64,000 bases of DNA from Variovorax gossypii (lineage in GTDB: Bacteria; Pseudomonadota; Gammaproteobacteria; Burkholderiales; Burkholderiaceae_C): the NCBI RefSeq assembly GCF_003965815.1, contig NZ_RXOE01000002.1, positions 248,001-312,000 of the forward strand. The letters are read 5' to 3'. A model generated the notes under the pieces. The model was not told where the DNA came from and made no database searches. It saw only the letters and a program-made list of their open reading frames with translations. Of the stretch, positions 43,969 to 51,805 are shown piece after piece. How positions within the stretch are numbered: position 1 is the stretch's first letter; every line of letters begins with the position of its first letter. Made by a program: the position numbers and the translations under genes.

Positions 43969-45168
43969 ATGGCTAAACCTGCCATTGAAGTCATTGCTTC
44001 ATCTACAGCGCTCAACGCTGCGTGGAAGCGTGTCTCTCGTGGAAAGCTTGCTGGGCCTTCGGCGTTCCGATTGGGCATAGACGGCGAGTCTCTGGAGTCA
44101 TTCGCTCAAACTCTTGAGACGCACCTTATGCAACTATCTTCCCGGTTGCGTAGTGGGCAATTTAAGTTTGGTTCCCTCCAGCCCTTCCTCATACCGAAGA
44201 GCGATGGAAAGAACCGTCTGATCTGCGTCCCCAACGTTGGTGATCGCGTCGTACAGAGAGCCATTCTTGACTACCTTACTCCCAAGAATGGGGGATGGCT
44301 GGCCAATGGCGTTAGTTTTGGTTTTGTCCCTGATTTGGGTGTGCCAGACGCCGTCAAGCTGGCAGTCAAATATCGAGGGACGCGGCCGTGGGTATTTAAG
44401 ACGGACATCACTGCATTCTTTGATCGCATCGACAGAAAGCAACTTCTAGATCGTGTGCGATCACAGTTGCGGCAGAGGAGCCTCCATCCACTGATCGAGT
44501 CGGCAATTGGCTGCGAAATCCTGGCTCAGAGCGAGAGGATGCGAAAGAGCCTAAAAGCAATGGATATCCGAGAGGGGCGAGGTGTTCGACAAGGAATGCC
44601 TTTGTCGCCATTCTTTGCTAACCTTGTGCTTGCACCATTCGATCGAGCGTGTACGGAAAGAGGGCTGGCCGCCATACGATATGCGGACGACTTAATCTTC
44701 TTCGCAGCATCCCAAGTGGAAGCTGTGGAGCTTCAAGAATTCTGTCTGAAGCAACTGGATGCTCTAAATCTCCAGATTCCTGCGCTTGGCACTGGCTCAA
44801 AAACTCAGATATATGGGCCTGATGAGCCCGCAGAGTTTCTCGGCGTTGAACTGCGCCTTGCCATTGCAGGGGGCTACGAGGTTGCAATCTCTCCGTCGCA
44901 CATGCAGAAGATCAAGCAGCGCATCTATTCCTATGGAAATCTGCAGGAGCTTCGGATGAGAGGTCTCGATGTGACTAGGTTTGGAAATTCGTTGCGATCC
45001 TCCGTCGCAGCCTACGGCGCGACGTACTCCTATTGCAGCAACTCCCAAGACCTGCTCAATCACTTGGATTCTTGGCGAAAAGTAACGATGACCAGCATCG
45101 TCAAAGCCCTTGGATTGGACCCCGGAAAGCTAACTGCAGATCAACGCTGGTTTCTTGGAGTCGACTGA
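43969..45168 (+). CDS. Reverse transcriptase, group II-like, of a probable defence system
   Basis: The 399-residue protein has an N-terminal fingers segment with FLIPKSDGKNRLICVPNVGDRVVQ (73-96 region), motif A FKTDITAFFD with Asp146, the RQGMPLSPFFANL motif (207-219), the catalytic YADD at 238-241 and FLGVEL (290-295). The C-terminal 90 residues look like an RT thumb. There is no maturase or HNH domain and no retron NAxxH or VTG motif, and the SP after QG argues against a diversity-generating type. The codon use and A+T content differ from the neighbours. The nuclease gene begins 38 bp downstream. Defence against phage is inference from this pairing. Confidence 0.9.
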   Translation: MAKPAIEVIASSTALNAAWKRVSRGKLAGPSAFRLGIDGESLESFAQTLETHLMQLSSRLRSGQFKFGSLQPFLIPKSDGKNRLICVPNVGDRVVQRAILDYLTPKNGGWLANGVSFGFVPDLGVPDAVKLAVKYRGTRPWVFKTDITAFFDRIDRKQLLDRVRSQLRQRSLHPLIESAIGCEILAQSERMRKSLKAMDIREGRGVRQGMPLSPFFANLVLAPFDRACTERGLAAIRYADDLIFFAASQVEAVELQEFCLKQLDALNLQIPALGTGSKTQIYGPDEPAEFLGVELRLAIAGGYEVAISPSHMQKIKQRIYSYGNLQELRMRGLDVTRFGNSLRSSVAAYGATYSYCSNSQDLLNHLDSWRKVTMTSIVKALGLDPGKLTADQRWFLGVD

Positions 45169-45206
45169 AAGCGAAGCGGCTTGACTAACCAGGGAGAGAG
45201 GTCGAT

Positions 45207-45938
45207 GTGAGTGCTACACCTTTGCCAGAATGGAAGCAGTATCAAGAGGAGGTCGCATCTTTTTTTCGTAGCTTAGGTCTTGAAGCGGAGACTGACGTAA
45301 CTGTTGAGGGAACACGCACGAAACACGCCATAGACGTACTTGTCAAAGCCCGTCGGGTTGGCTTTGACGTGGTATGGGTAGTTGAATGCAAATACTGGAA
45401 AGATCCAGTATCGAAGTTGCATGTTTTGGGTCTTCGGCAAATCGTCAATGACATTGGTGCCGATCGAGGGATTCTGTTGTGTGAGGTCGGTTTTCAGCGT
45501 GGCGCGGTGGAAGCTTCAGTTCTATCCAATGTTCATCTTTCATCGCTTGCTGACGTTAGAAATAGAACCCGCCAAGAGTTATGCGCTGCGCGAATCGGTG
45601 AGCTATACGAACGTTTCGCGACTGCACGCTACCAGTACTGGGAGATACCTAAGGGTGTTCGTATCGCAATGGGCCTGCGACAAGAAATTGCCTACTGGTA
45701 CTCTGGATCCGCGGTGCTTCAGTTTGCAGATGACCTCCTCGCAAAATCGCTCCGAGGTATTTATCCAATATCGGACGTAATGATGCCGGGGCCTGATGGT
45801 CCAAGCGTGCCTACGTTCTCTTCAGCGGAAGAGGTGATTGAGATCCTAGATCCGATGATGTGTGACCTTGAGAAGAGGTTGCAAGCGTGCTTCGACATTC
45901 GAGACCGATGGAGAGAGATCGAACACCAACGGTCATAG
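45207..45938 (+). CDS. PD-(D/E)XK (Mrr-like) nuclease, putative effector of the RT system
   Basis: The 243-residue protein has an Mrr-type restriction endonuclease domain in its first half. Asp43 (KHAIDVLV), Glu60 and Lys62 (VVECKYW) form the PD-(D/E)XK triad. GLRQIVNDIGADRGILL follows, the helix-strand element of Mrr_cat. The second half (about 120-243) is helical and unrecognised; it could sense or bind a partner. The start is GTG 45207 with an AGGGAGAGAG site; the nearby ATG is followed directly by a stop. Shared A+T-rich composition and 38-bp spacing indicate co-transcription with the RT. Confidence 0.85.
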   Translation: MSATPLPEWKQYQEEVASFFRSLGLEAETDVTVEGTRTKHAIDVLVKARRVGFDVVWVVECKYWKDPVSKLHVLGLRQIVNDIGADRGILLCEVGFQRGAVEASVLSNVHLSSLADVRNRTRQELCAARIGELYERFATARYQYWEIPKGVRIAMGLRQEIAYWYSGSAVLQFADDLLAKSLRGIYPISDVMMPGPDGPSVPTFSSAEEVIEILDPMMCDLEKRLQACFDIRDRWREIEHQRS

Positions 45939-46057
45939 TGGGTTTGTTGCAGTGTTTGTTGACGCGTAAGAGTCCGGTCGTTCCGCTTGGGAAACTAGAT
46001 CCGGTGACAGCCTACTTGGATCTTGATTTCTGCACTTTAGGAGTTGACCGTCGTCGA

Positions 46058-46319
46058 TATACTGCGCCGTCGCGCAAAAAAAAGCGCGATCGGGTTTGGA
46101 AGCCCGCCAAAACCCCTGCGACGAGAGCCGCAGGAACCGCACATGGTCTGCGGCTTTTTCGTTCGCGCTGCTTTTTTAGGCGGCTCGAACGGGAGGGCGC
46201 GAGCCCTGCCGGTTTCTCTTCAAGGGGTTTTCCGGTCTTCCAACCTGTTCGAGCTGCCGCCATCGTTTGGAAGCGGGGGCGGTGGCTGTAGCAAACCAAA
46301 ATCCCTTGGGAGGCCTTTC
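46058..46319 (+). promoter_or_regulatory. Structured leader with internal terminator-like hairpin (Ash-gene-like leader)
   Basis: A -10-like TATACT (46058-46063) is followed by CGCGC-A8-GCGCG (46071-46088), a GGG/CCC hairpin, and then the perfect stem AGCCGCAG / CTGCGGCT with a T tract (46126-46159). An ATG at 46143, inside that hairpin, opens a frame beginning MVCGFFVRAAF that runs without a stop into the small gene at 46320. CGFFV stretches and such leaders are typical of the phage-associated Ash family. The role may be premature termination or RNA-based immunity; the link is by recollection, not alignment. Confidence 0.45.
46126..46159 (+). terminator. Terminator-like hairpin within the leader
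   Basis: The perfect 8-bp stem AGCCGCAG / CTGCGGCT with a 14-base loop runs into TTTTT. It could end transcription of the RT-nuclease unit read from upstream or act as an attenuator for the small gene downstream. Confidence 0.65.
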
Positions 46320-46634
46320 ATGGCTGCATCTGCTCACGCGTCAGCACAATCTCGTGCTCCAGACCCCGCATCCCCCAACCTCGACGACCTCGCCCTACAA
46401 GCCTGCGACGACGCCGAAAACCTCAACGACGTGATGCGCGCCTACGCCGCGCTCAGGAAGCTCGTCGACACCAGCGCCCTGAGCGACAGCGAGGAACTCA
46501 CCCCCAGCCGCACCGAACTGAGCGCCTTGCTCGGTGTGCTCAACGACGCGCTGACGGCGCGCATCGATGCCATCAACCTCGCGGCCGGCGCGGTGCGCGA
46601 AGCGCTGCAAGTGCGCGAGCCAGGCCTCGCGTGA
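46320..46634 (+). CDS. Small helical protein (DUF3077/DUF6124-like)
   Basis: The 104-residue protein starts at ATG 46320 after GGGAGG. It has a Ser/Ala/Pro-rich N terminus and a helical body (LDDLALQACDDAENLNDVMRAYAAL ... ALLGVLNDALTARIDAINLAAGAVREAL). Size, helical pattern and the preceding leader resemble DUF3077/DUF6124 proteins of pseudomonads, whose function is unknown. An in-frame upstream start at 46143 would add about 59 residues of Ash-like sequence. Confidence 0.6.
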   Translation: MAASAHASAQSRAPDPASPNLDDLALQACDDAENLNDVMRAYAALRKLVDTSALSDSEELTPSRTELSALLGVLNDALTARIDAINLAAGAVREALQVREPGLA

Positions 46635-46754
46635 GGTAGCGGCGAAGAGGCGATCAATCGACGAGTCAGCCCCACCACGCTGCCTTCGAGACAGATTGAC
46701 CTCAGCCGCAAGACCATGACGCATGATGGCGGGCCACCCCGGTAACCCCCAGTC

Positions 46755-47867
46755 ATGCAACGAACCTTGATGCGCGCATTGGCGCTCTGCTGCGCTTGCG
46801 CCGCCTTGATGGTGGCGGGCGCATGCACCTCGACGCTCGAGAGGCCGCCCGCTGCCGCGGATGCGGCCACCTATCCGGCCGCTTCGTGGCAAGCTATTCC
46901 TGCATCGTCCCTGAGCGATGCGTGTCGGCGCGACCTCGATGCGGCGCGCGACTACCTGCATACGCTGGACTCCACCGCCCTCATGGCTGTGCAGGACGGC
47001 CGCGTGCTGTTCAGCTACGGCCCCGTGCAGACGGTCAGCATCGTGTTCTCCGCGCGCAAGAGCGTGTTGTCGATGATGTACGGCAAGTACGTGGCGAACG
47101 GCACGATCGATCTCGACCGCTCTCTTGCCGACCTGGGCATCGACGACATCGGCGGCCTGCTGCCGGTCGAGCGCCAGGCGCGCGTGCGCGACCTGCTTTC
47201 GGCGCGCTCCGGTGTCTATCACGCGGCAGCCAACGGTGGCGACGATGCGTCCGCCGCACCGGCACGCGGGTCACAGAAGCCCGGAAGCTACTTCCTCTAC
47301 AACAACTGGGACTTCAACGCGGCCGGCACGGTGTTCGAGCAGCTGACCGGACGCAGCATCTACCGGACGTTCGCGGACGACCTCGCGACGCCCCTTGCGC
47401 TCGAAGACTTCGACCTGGCCCGCCACAAGCGAAGCGGCAATGCCAGGCTGTCGCAGCACCTGGCCTACCCCTTCTTCCTGTCCACCCGCGACATGGCGCG
47501 GCTGGGCTACCTGATGCTGAAAGAGGGCAACTGGCGTGGGCAGCAACTGATTCCGGCCGACTGGGTCAGGCAGATGACGCAGCAGCGAACGCCCTCCACG
47601 GACATGCATCCGCCGCACACGGCTCGCCGGGGCTTCGGGTATGGCTACCTTTGGTGGCTGCTGGAAGAGCCTCCAGGCTCGCCGCTGAGCGGCGCCTACA
47701 TGGCCTGGGGCGTCCATGGCCAGTACATCCTCGTGATTCCGAAACGGCAGATGGTGGTTGCGCACAAGCGCGAGGTGCCGGTGGCGGGCAACTGGAATGT
47801 GAGCTGGGTCGCGCCGAAGGACTTTCTGCGCGCGGTCCGCATGATTGCGGCTGCTCCCTGTCACTGA
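46755..47867 (+). CDS. Serine hydrolase lipoprotein (beta-lactamase family)
   Basis: The 370-residue protein has a lipoprotein signal (AGAC, Cys24) and a family S12 domain: catalytic SARK (Ser99-Lys102), the YNNWDFN segment with the tyrosine motif, and a late GVHGQYILVIPK with the HxG-like element. It resembles the 6-aminohexanoate-dimer hydrolase/esterase group. The mature enzyme would sit in the envelope. It is followed at 47863-47909 by four copies of a degenerate 11-bp unit (CTGAGTGAGGG). Confidence 0.88.
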   Translation: MQRTLMRALALCCACAALMVAGACTSTLERPPAAADAATYPAASWQAIPASSLSDACRRDLDAARDYLHTLDSTALMAVQDGRVLFSYGPVQTVSIVFSARKSVLSMMYGKYVANGTIDLDRSLADLGIDDIGGLLPVERQARVRDLLSARSGVYHAAANGGDDASAAPARGSQKPGSYFLYNNWDFNAAGTVFEQLTGRSIYRTFADDLATPLALEDFDLARHKRSGNARLSQHLAYPFFLSTRDMARLGYLMLKEGNWRGQQLIPADWVRQMTQQRTPSTDMHPPHTARRGFGYGYLWWLLEEPPGSPLSGAYMAWGVHGQYILVIPKRQMVVAHKREVPVAGNWNVSWVAPKDFLRAVRMIAAAPCH

Positions 47868-47909
47868 GTGAAGGCTGAGTGAGGGCTGAGCGAGGGCTGA
47901 GCTGCGAGG
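47863..47909. repeat. Short tandem repeat (11-bp unit, four copies)
   Basis: CTGAGTGAAGG, CTGAGTGAGGG and CTGAGCGAGGG are consecutive, followed by a 14-bp variant ending in GCGAGGG. The first copy includes the stop codon of the serine hydrolase gene, so slippage could alter its last residues. Confidence 0.75.
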
Positions 47910-47964
47910 GTGACGCTGAGGGGCCTTCAATTCCCTTGCAGCATGAAAGCGTCTTGGCGCACGT

Positions 47965-48414
47965 CTACCGCTTGAAACCGGGAATCGGGACTGGGTTGCA
48001 GTCCGGCAGTTTCAGGCCCTCGACGTCCGGGTAGAGCTGGAGCGAGGCGAAATCGTTACTGTCATCCAGGCCATTCACGGGTGACCTGTACCCACGAGCG
48101 ACGGTGGTAATCGGAAGCTCGGTTTTCAACAGCATGCGCAGCGCTCTCGCTGCATTGGCTGCACGCTGCTCAGCCAACGCCTTTGCCTCGTGTGGCGCCG
48201 CACCGGATGCCCCGACCTCGATCGAGGCACGCGTGTACGTGGAGAAATTTGCATAGGAGCGATCCAGCCATTGGGAAAGCTTGATGACCTGCGATCGATC
48301 CAGTGCCGCTGAGTTTCCCTCGAAACTCAGTTGTGTCTGCACGATATAGCTGCATGCTGATGCTTGGCAGACAGTCAGCGCTACGGACAGCAAGGCGATG
48401 CATTTAGCCTTCAT
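47965..48414 (-). CDS. Secreted OmpA-like protein, orphan partner of a decayed PAAR gene
   Basis: The 149-residue protein has a signal peptide ending near ASAC and a compact domain with an OmpA-like outline (QLSFEGNSAALDRSQVIKLSQWLD). It ends DCNPVPIPGFKR. It is a paralogue of the 51344-51805 protein: both have FxxxSAxLDxxQ, a shared DFA(S/A)IQLYP-type stretch and the closing LPxCNP. Its start overlaps the remnant PAAR gene by 11 bp, exactly as the paralogue overlaps the intact one. It may be an immunity or accessory protein left after its effector was lost. Confidence 0.72.
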   Translation of the reverse strand: MKAKCIALLSVALTVCQASACSYIVQTQLSFEGNSAALDRSQVIKLSQWLDRSYANFSTYTRASIEVGASGAAPHEAKALAEQRAANAARALRMLLKTELPITTVARGYRSPVNGLDDSNDFASLQLYPDVEGLKLPDCNPVPIPGFKR

Positions 48415-48538
48415 AAGGCTCACCCCATACACCAATCAGCGCGGGCCAATGGCCGAAGAAATCGACCATCGGGCCGTCGTAAGGCAGCACCCTTCCACCA
48501 GCGGCCGGTGGATCACCGACCAAGACAACTCTGCGCAT
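48404..48538 (-). pseudogene. PAAR-effector remnant with in-frame internal deletion
   Basis: The 44-residue frame begins MRRVVLVGDPP and continues GGRVLPYDGPMVDFFGH, matching the first 37 residues of the PAAR protein at 51795-52799. It then jumps straight to VWGEPYEG, matching the last residues (VWGEVFYAS) of that protein. About 289 codons, including most of the PAAR domain and the whole peptidase domain, are missing with the frame kept. A GGGAGG site remains before the ATG, and the promoter-side sequence is conserved. Confidence 0.8.
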
Positions 48539-48540
48539 AT

Positions 48541-48631
48541 CCTGAAACCTCCCTTGCTGAGTCGGGGAGTTGTAGAAGGATGCGCGTGTTGACACTGTGG
48601 ACCAATGTCAACCGGCTACAGATTTTTCACG
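48541..48631 (-). repeat. Upstream region shared by the two PAAR genes, copy 1
   Basis: These 91 bp match 52800-52889 closely, including GTTGTAGAAGGATG, GTTGACACTGTGGAC and TTTTTCACG. On the minus strand they supply the GGGAGG ribosome site of the remnant. They contain the inverted repeat TTGACA (48589-48594) / TGTCAA (48606-48611), a probable operator or promoter element. Confidence 0.75.
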
Positions 48632-48724
48632 CTGGCTGGAGTTTTTGAATTCGAAGATGCGCCGCGTGCTGACGCGGTTCAAATCTTCCCTTCGAGCAGG
48701 TCGTGTTCGAGCTGGTCAGGATCG

Positions 48725-49732
48725 TCAGGCGGCCGCCCCGTCTGGCGGGCCCTCGCCACGATCTTTCATCTCCCCCAGCATCCACTCCCGAAACGCCACG
48801 ACCCGCGCATCCTCGCTGCTCCCCTGCGGACACACCAGGTAGTACGCATACGGCTGCGCCATGCGCACGCCGACGTCGAACAGCCGCACCAGCCGCCCCT
48901 GCGCCAGGTCGCCCGCGATCATGTCCAGGTCGGCCAGCCCCACGGCGCCGCTTTCGAGCACGGCCTGCACCACGAAGCTCGAATCGGTAAAGCCCACGAG
49001 CCGGCTGTCGTCGATGTCGTTGCTGTCCACGCCGGCCGCGGCCATCCACATGCGCCAGTCGGGCCAGGTCATGGTGTCGGTCTTCCAGTCGACAAAACAG
49101 AGCGTGAGGTTGTGGCGCAGCAGGTCGCGCGGCTCGTTCAGCGGCGGCCCGGTCTCGATGAGCCTGGGGCTGCACACGGGCACGATGAGGGTGTCGAACA
49201 GCCGGTCGGCGCGCGCGCCTTCGTAGCTACCGGTGCCGAAGCGGATGGCAATGTCGATGTCGTCGGCCTCGAAGTCGCGCAGCTCGTCGGCGATGTCGAA
49301 GCTCAGCTCCAGCCCTGGGTTGGCGGCCCTGAATTTCGGCAGCCTCGGCAGCAGCCAGTTGGTGGCAAAGCGCGCGCTCAGCGACACGCGCAGGTGCGCC
49401 GCGCTGCGCGTGAGCTTGCGCGCGCGGCCGGCGGCGCGGTGCAGGCTGTCGAGTGCGTCGGCGGTGGCCTCGAACATCACGGCGCCGGCGGGCGTGAGCT
49501 GGATGCTGCGGCTGGTGCGCGTGAAGAGCACCACGCCGAGCTGGTCTTCGATTTCCTTGATCTGGTAGCTCACGGCCGCGGGCGTGAGCCCCACTTCGTC
49601 GGCCGCGCGCGTGAAGTTCAGGTGCCGCGCGGCCGCCTCGAAGGTGCGCAGGGCGCGGGTGCCGGGGAGCATGCGGCTGTTGCCGTTGCTGCTATTGCTG
49701 CTGCTGTTGTTCGTCATCGGCGTGGATGCCAT
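48725..49732 (-). CDS. LysR-family regulator (GcvA-like)
   Basis: The 335-residue protein has an N-terminal Ser/Asn run encoded by trinucleotide repeats, then a winged helix (LPGTRALRTFEAAARHLNFTRAADEVGLTPAAVSYQIKEIE split along it) and a GcvA-type effector domain. It is divergent from the DHA2 MFS gene, 112 bp away, and probably controls it. ATG 49732 gives the longest form; ATG at 49672 would start closer to the domain. Confidence 0.88.
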   Translation of the reverse strand: MASTPMTNNSSSNSSNGNSRMLPGTRALRTFEAAARHLNFTRAADEVGLTPAAVSYQIKEIEDQLGVVLFTRTSRSIQLTPAGAVMFEATADALDSLHRAAGRARKLTRSAAHLRVSLSARFATNWLLPRLPKFRAANPGLELSFDIADELRDFEADDIDIAIRFGTGSYEGARADRLFDTLIVPVCSPRLIETGPPLNEPRDLLRHNLTLCFVDWKTDTMTWPDWRMWMAAAGVDSNDIDDSRLVGFTDSSFVVQAVLESGAVGLADLDMIAGDLAQGRLVRLFDVGVRMAQPYAYYLVCPQGSSEDARVVAFREWMLGEMKDRGEGPPDGAAA

Positions 49733-49844
49733 CGATCTTCAAGCTCCGTTTGACGGTTCGTTGAGAACTACTCGTTTCTCATCGCGGGGCGGGCGCGGGA
49801 CGATCGGGCCAATCAAGAAACCATGGATTGATTGGAGCAATCGG

Positions 49845-51311
49845 ATGTCTGCCAGCCTGAACCCGCGCGACGCGCGCCCTGACGATGAGGGCGCTGCTGT
49901 TGTTGTTGTTGATGTTGTCGGTGTCGCCGCGACGGAGAGAAACAAGGACCCCCTGCATTGGCCCGCGCGCATGTGGATCGCGCTGCTCATCTTCAGCGGC
50001 GTGATTCTGCTCGATGGGCTCGACATCTCGATGATCGCGGTGGCAATCCCCGAGATCCAGCATGCCTTCGGCATCGGCGCGGCCACGGCGCAGTGGCTGG
50101 TCAGCGCGTACATCCTGGCCTTCGGCGGTTTTCTGCTGCTGGGCGGGCGTTGTGCCGATTTGTTCGGCCGCAGGCGAGTGCTGGTGACGGGGCTGGCGGT
50201 GTTCGCGCTGGTGTCGGTGGGCGGCGCCTTCGCCACCGACGCGGGGTTGCTGATCGTCTCGCGTTTCGTCAAAGGCATGGCGGCGGGCTTCACCGGGCCG
50301 GCCGCGATGTCGCTGCTGACCACCACCTTTGCCGAAGGGCCGGCGCGCAACAAGGCCTTCGGCATCTTCAACCTGTTCGAGGCCTCGGGGTACTCGTCGG
50401 GCCTGCTCATCGGCGGGCTGCTGGCGGCGCTGAACTGGCGCTACATCTTCGTGCTGCCGATTCCGGTCGCGGTGCTGCTGTTGCTCGCCGCGCTGCGCTA
50501 CCTGCCGCCCGATGCGCCGCGTGTGAAAGGAGCGCAGCGGCCGCGACTCGACATCGGCGGCGCCGTCACGCTGGTGGCGGGCATGCTGCTGATGGTGTTC
50601 ACCGTGGTGTCGGTGGAAGAGGCGGGCTGGTCGTCGCCGCGCACCCTCATCGGCTTCGCGGTGGCCGCGGCGCTGCTGGCGGCTTTCGTCGTCATCGAAC
50701 GCACGGTGAAAGAGCCGCTGGTGCGGCTGGGCATCTTCCGCAACCGCGCACTGGTGGCCGCCAACATCAGCGCCGCGCTGCTGTACGGCGGCGCGATGGG
50801 CTTCCAGTTTCTGATCGCGCTGTACCTGCAGAACATCCAGGGCTGGAAGCCGTGGCAGATGGCGCTGGTGCTGCTGCCGGCCGGGCTGATGGTGGTGGTG
50901 ATCGGCCCGAAGATCGGCGCGCTCATCAGCCGCTTCGGCGTGACGCGCGTGCTGATGGTCGGCCTGCTGGCCTTCGTGCCGTGCTATCTGCTGATGCTGC
51001 GCATCGGGCCCGAGCCTGATCTGTGGGGCGTGCTGCTGCCGGCTTCGGTGCTGTGGGGGCTGGGGTTCGCGCTGAGCATCTCGGCGCTGATGGTGGCGGG
51101 GACGAACGGCGTGGCCGACGATGAGCAGGGGCTGGCGGCCGGGTTGCTGAACAGCTCGCTGCAGGTGGGTGGGGCTTGCGGGTTGGCGGTGCTGACTGCG
51201 GCGATTGGGCCTGGGACGGAGTTGGGGATGCTTTATGCGGGGGTGTGGGTGATTCTTGGGTTTGCCGTGTTGACGTTGGTGGCACAGGGGGTGGGCCTCA
51301 AGCGGAGTTAG
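49845..51311 (+). CDS. DHA2-type MFS drug exporter (14-helix)
   Basis: The 488-residue protein has about 14 hydrophobic segments and DHA2 features: LDGLDISMIAVAIPEIQ (motif D1), GGRCADLFGRRRVLV (motif A) and LNSSLQVGGACGLAVL near the end. The N-terminal tail has a Val/Asp run encoded by GTT repeats. ATG 49845 has GGAG seven bases upstream. With the divergent LysR gene it forms a regulator-pump pair lying between the two PAAR modules. Confidence 0.9.
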   Translation: MSASLNPRDARPDDEGAAVVVVDVVGVAATERNKDPLHWPARMWIALLIFSGVILLDGLDISMIAVAIPEIQHAFGIGAATAQWLVSAYILAFGGFLLLGGRCADLFGRRRVLVTGLAVFALVSVGGAFATDAGLLIVSRFVKGMAAGFTGPAAMSLLTTTFAEGPARNKAFGIFNLFEASGYSSGLLIGGLLAALNWRYIFVLPIPVAVLLLLAALRYLPPDAPRVKGAQRPRLDIGGAVTLVAGMLLMVFTVVSVEEAGWSSPRTLIGFAVAAALLAAFVVIERTVKEPLVRLGIFRNRALVAANISAALLYGGAMGFQFLIALYLQNIQGWKPWQMALVLLPAGLMVVVIGPKIGALISRFGVTRVLMVGLLAFVPCYLLMLRIGPEPDLWGVLLPASVLWGLGFALSISALMVAGTNGVADDEQGLAAGLLNSSLQVGGACGLAVLTAAIGPGTELGMLYAGVWVILGFAVLTLVAQGVGLKRS

Positions 51312-51343
51312 TCGACCTGCAGGGCAGGTCGACCCGTCTTGCA

Positions 51344-51805
51344 TCAGCGCTCCAAACCATCCGGTCGGCCGGGATTGCACCCTGGCAGCTTCGAGGTCTT
51401 GAGGTTCGGATAAAGCTGTATCGCCGCGAAGTCGTTGACCTCAGGGTCTGTACTCTTTCTCTCTCGGTAGCTATGCGAAAACTGCTCGACCTCGATGGGC
51501 ACGGGAAAGAGGCCCGTCAACGCACGCGTCGTGTTGTCGGCTCGCATTCTTGCGAGCCGCATCGCGTCTTCCGATGTTCTGCTCGGCAACTTGACAGTCG
51601 CTCCAGCTTCTACGCCGGCACTTTCATAAATTGCGAACATCGCGTCGGCACGACTGACCCAACCCGTCAGCCGTTCGATCTGGGCCTGATCGAGTTCAGC
51701 AGAACCATCTGCAAACGTCAAAGTGATCTGAATGATTCGCTGACATGCCGCGACGTGGCTGCAAGCTGCGACCAGAGTCAGTATCAGAAGCCACTTAGCT
51801 CGCAT
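51344..51805 (-). CDS. Secreted OmpA-like protein downstream of the PAAR peptidase (putative immunity protein)
   Basis: The 153-residue protein has a signal peptide (AACSHVAAC region) and a small domain with FADGSAELDQAQIERLTGWV, an OmpA-like pattern. It is paralogous to the 47965-48414 protein. Its ATG (51805) overlaps the PAAR gene stop by 11 bp, so the two are co-translated. A periplasmic partner encoded right after a secreted peptidase fits an immunity protein, but an accessory role is equally possible. Confidence 0.7.
   Translation of the reverse strand: MRAKWLLILTLVAACSHVAACQRIIQITLTFADGSAELDQAQIERLTGWVSRADAMFAIYESAGVEAGATVKLPSRTSEDAMRLARMRADNTTRALTGLFPVPIEVEQFSHSYRERKSTDPEVNDFAAIQLYPNLKTSKLPGCNPGRPDGLER

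Noticed and set aside
43423..45168. Diversity-generating retroelement (template repeat, variable repeat, RT)
   Set aside because: The two repeat copies differ at G/C and G/T positions rather than at adenines, no target gene ends in a repeat, and the RT has SP rather than SQ after its QG motif.
43423..45168. Canonical retron (msr-msd plus retron RT)
   Set aside because: The RT lacks the NAxxH and VTG motifs and the YADDLTFS form of the active site; no inverted a1/a2 ends flanking a template were found. A distant relationship remains possible.
43969..45206. Group II intron
   Set aside because: No maturase or HNH domain follows the RT, only 38 bp separate it from the next gene, and no domain V-like hairpin was seen there.
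45939..46060. Attachment site at the right end of the RT island
   Set aside because: No sequence here matched the left side (43201-43422) convincingly.
48605..49753. 382-codon plus-strand frame
   Set aside because: Antisense to the LysR gene; no domain and no plausible start.
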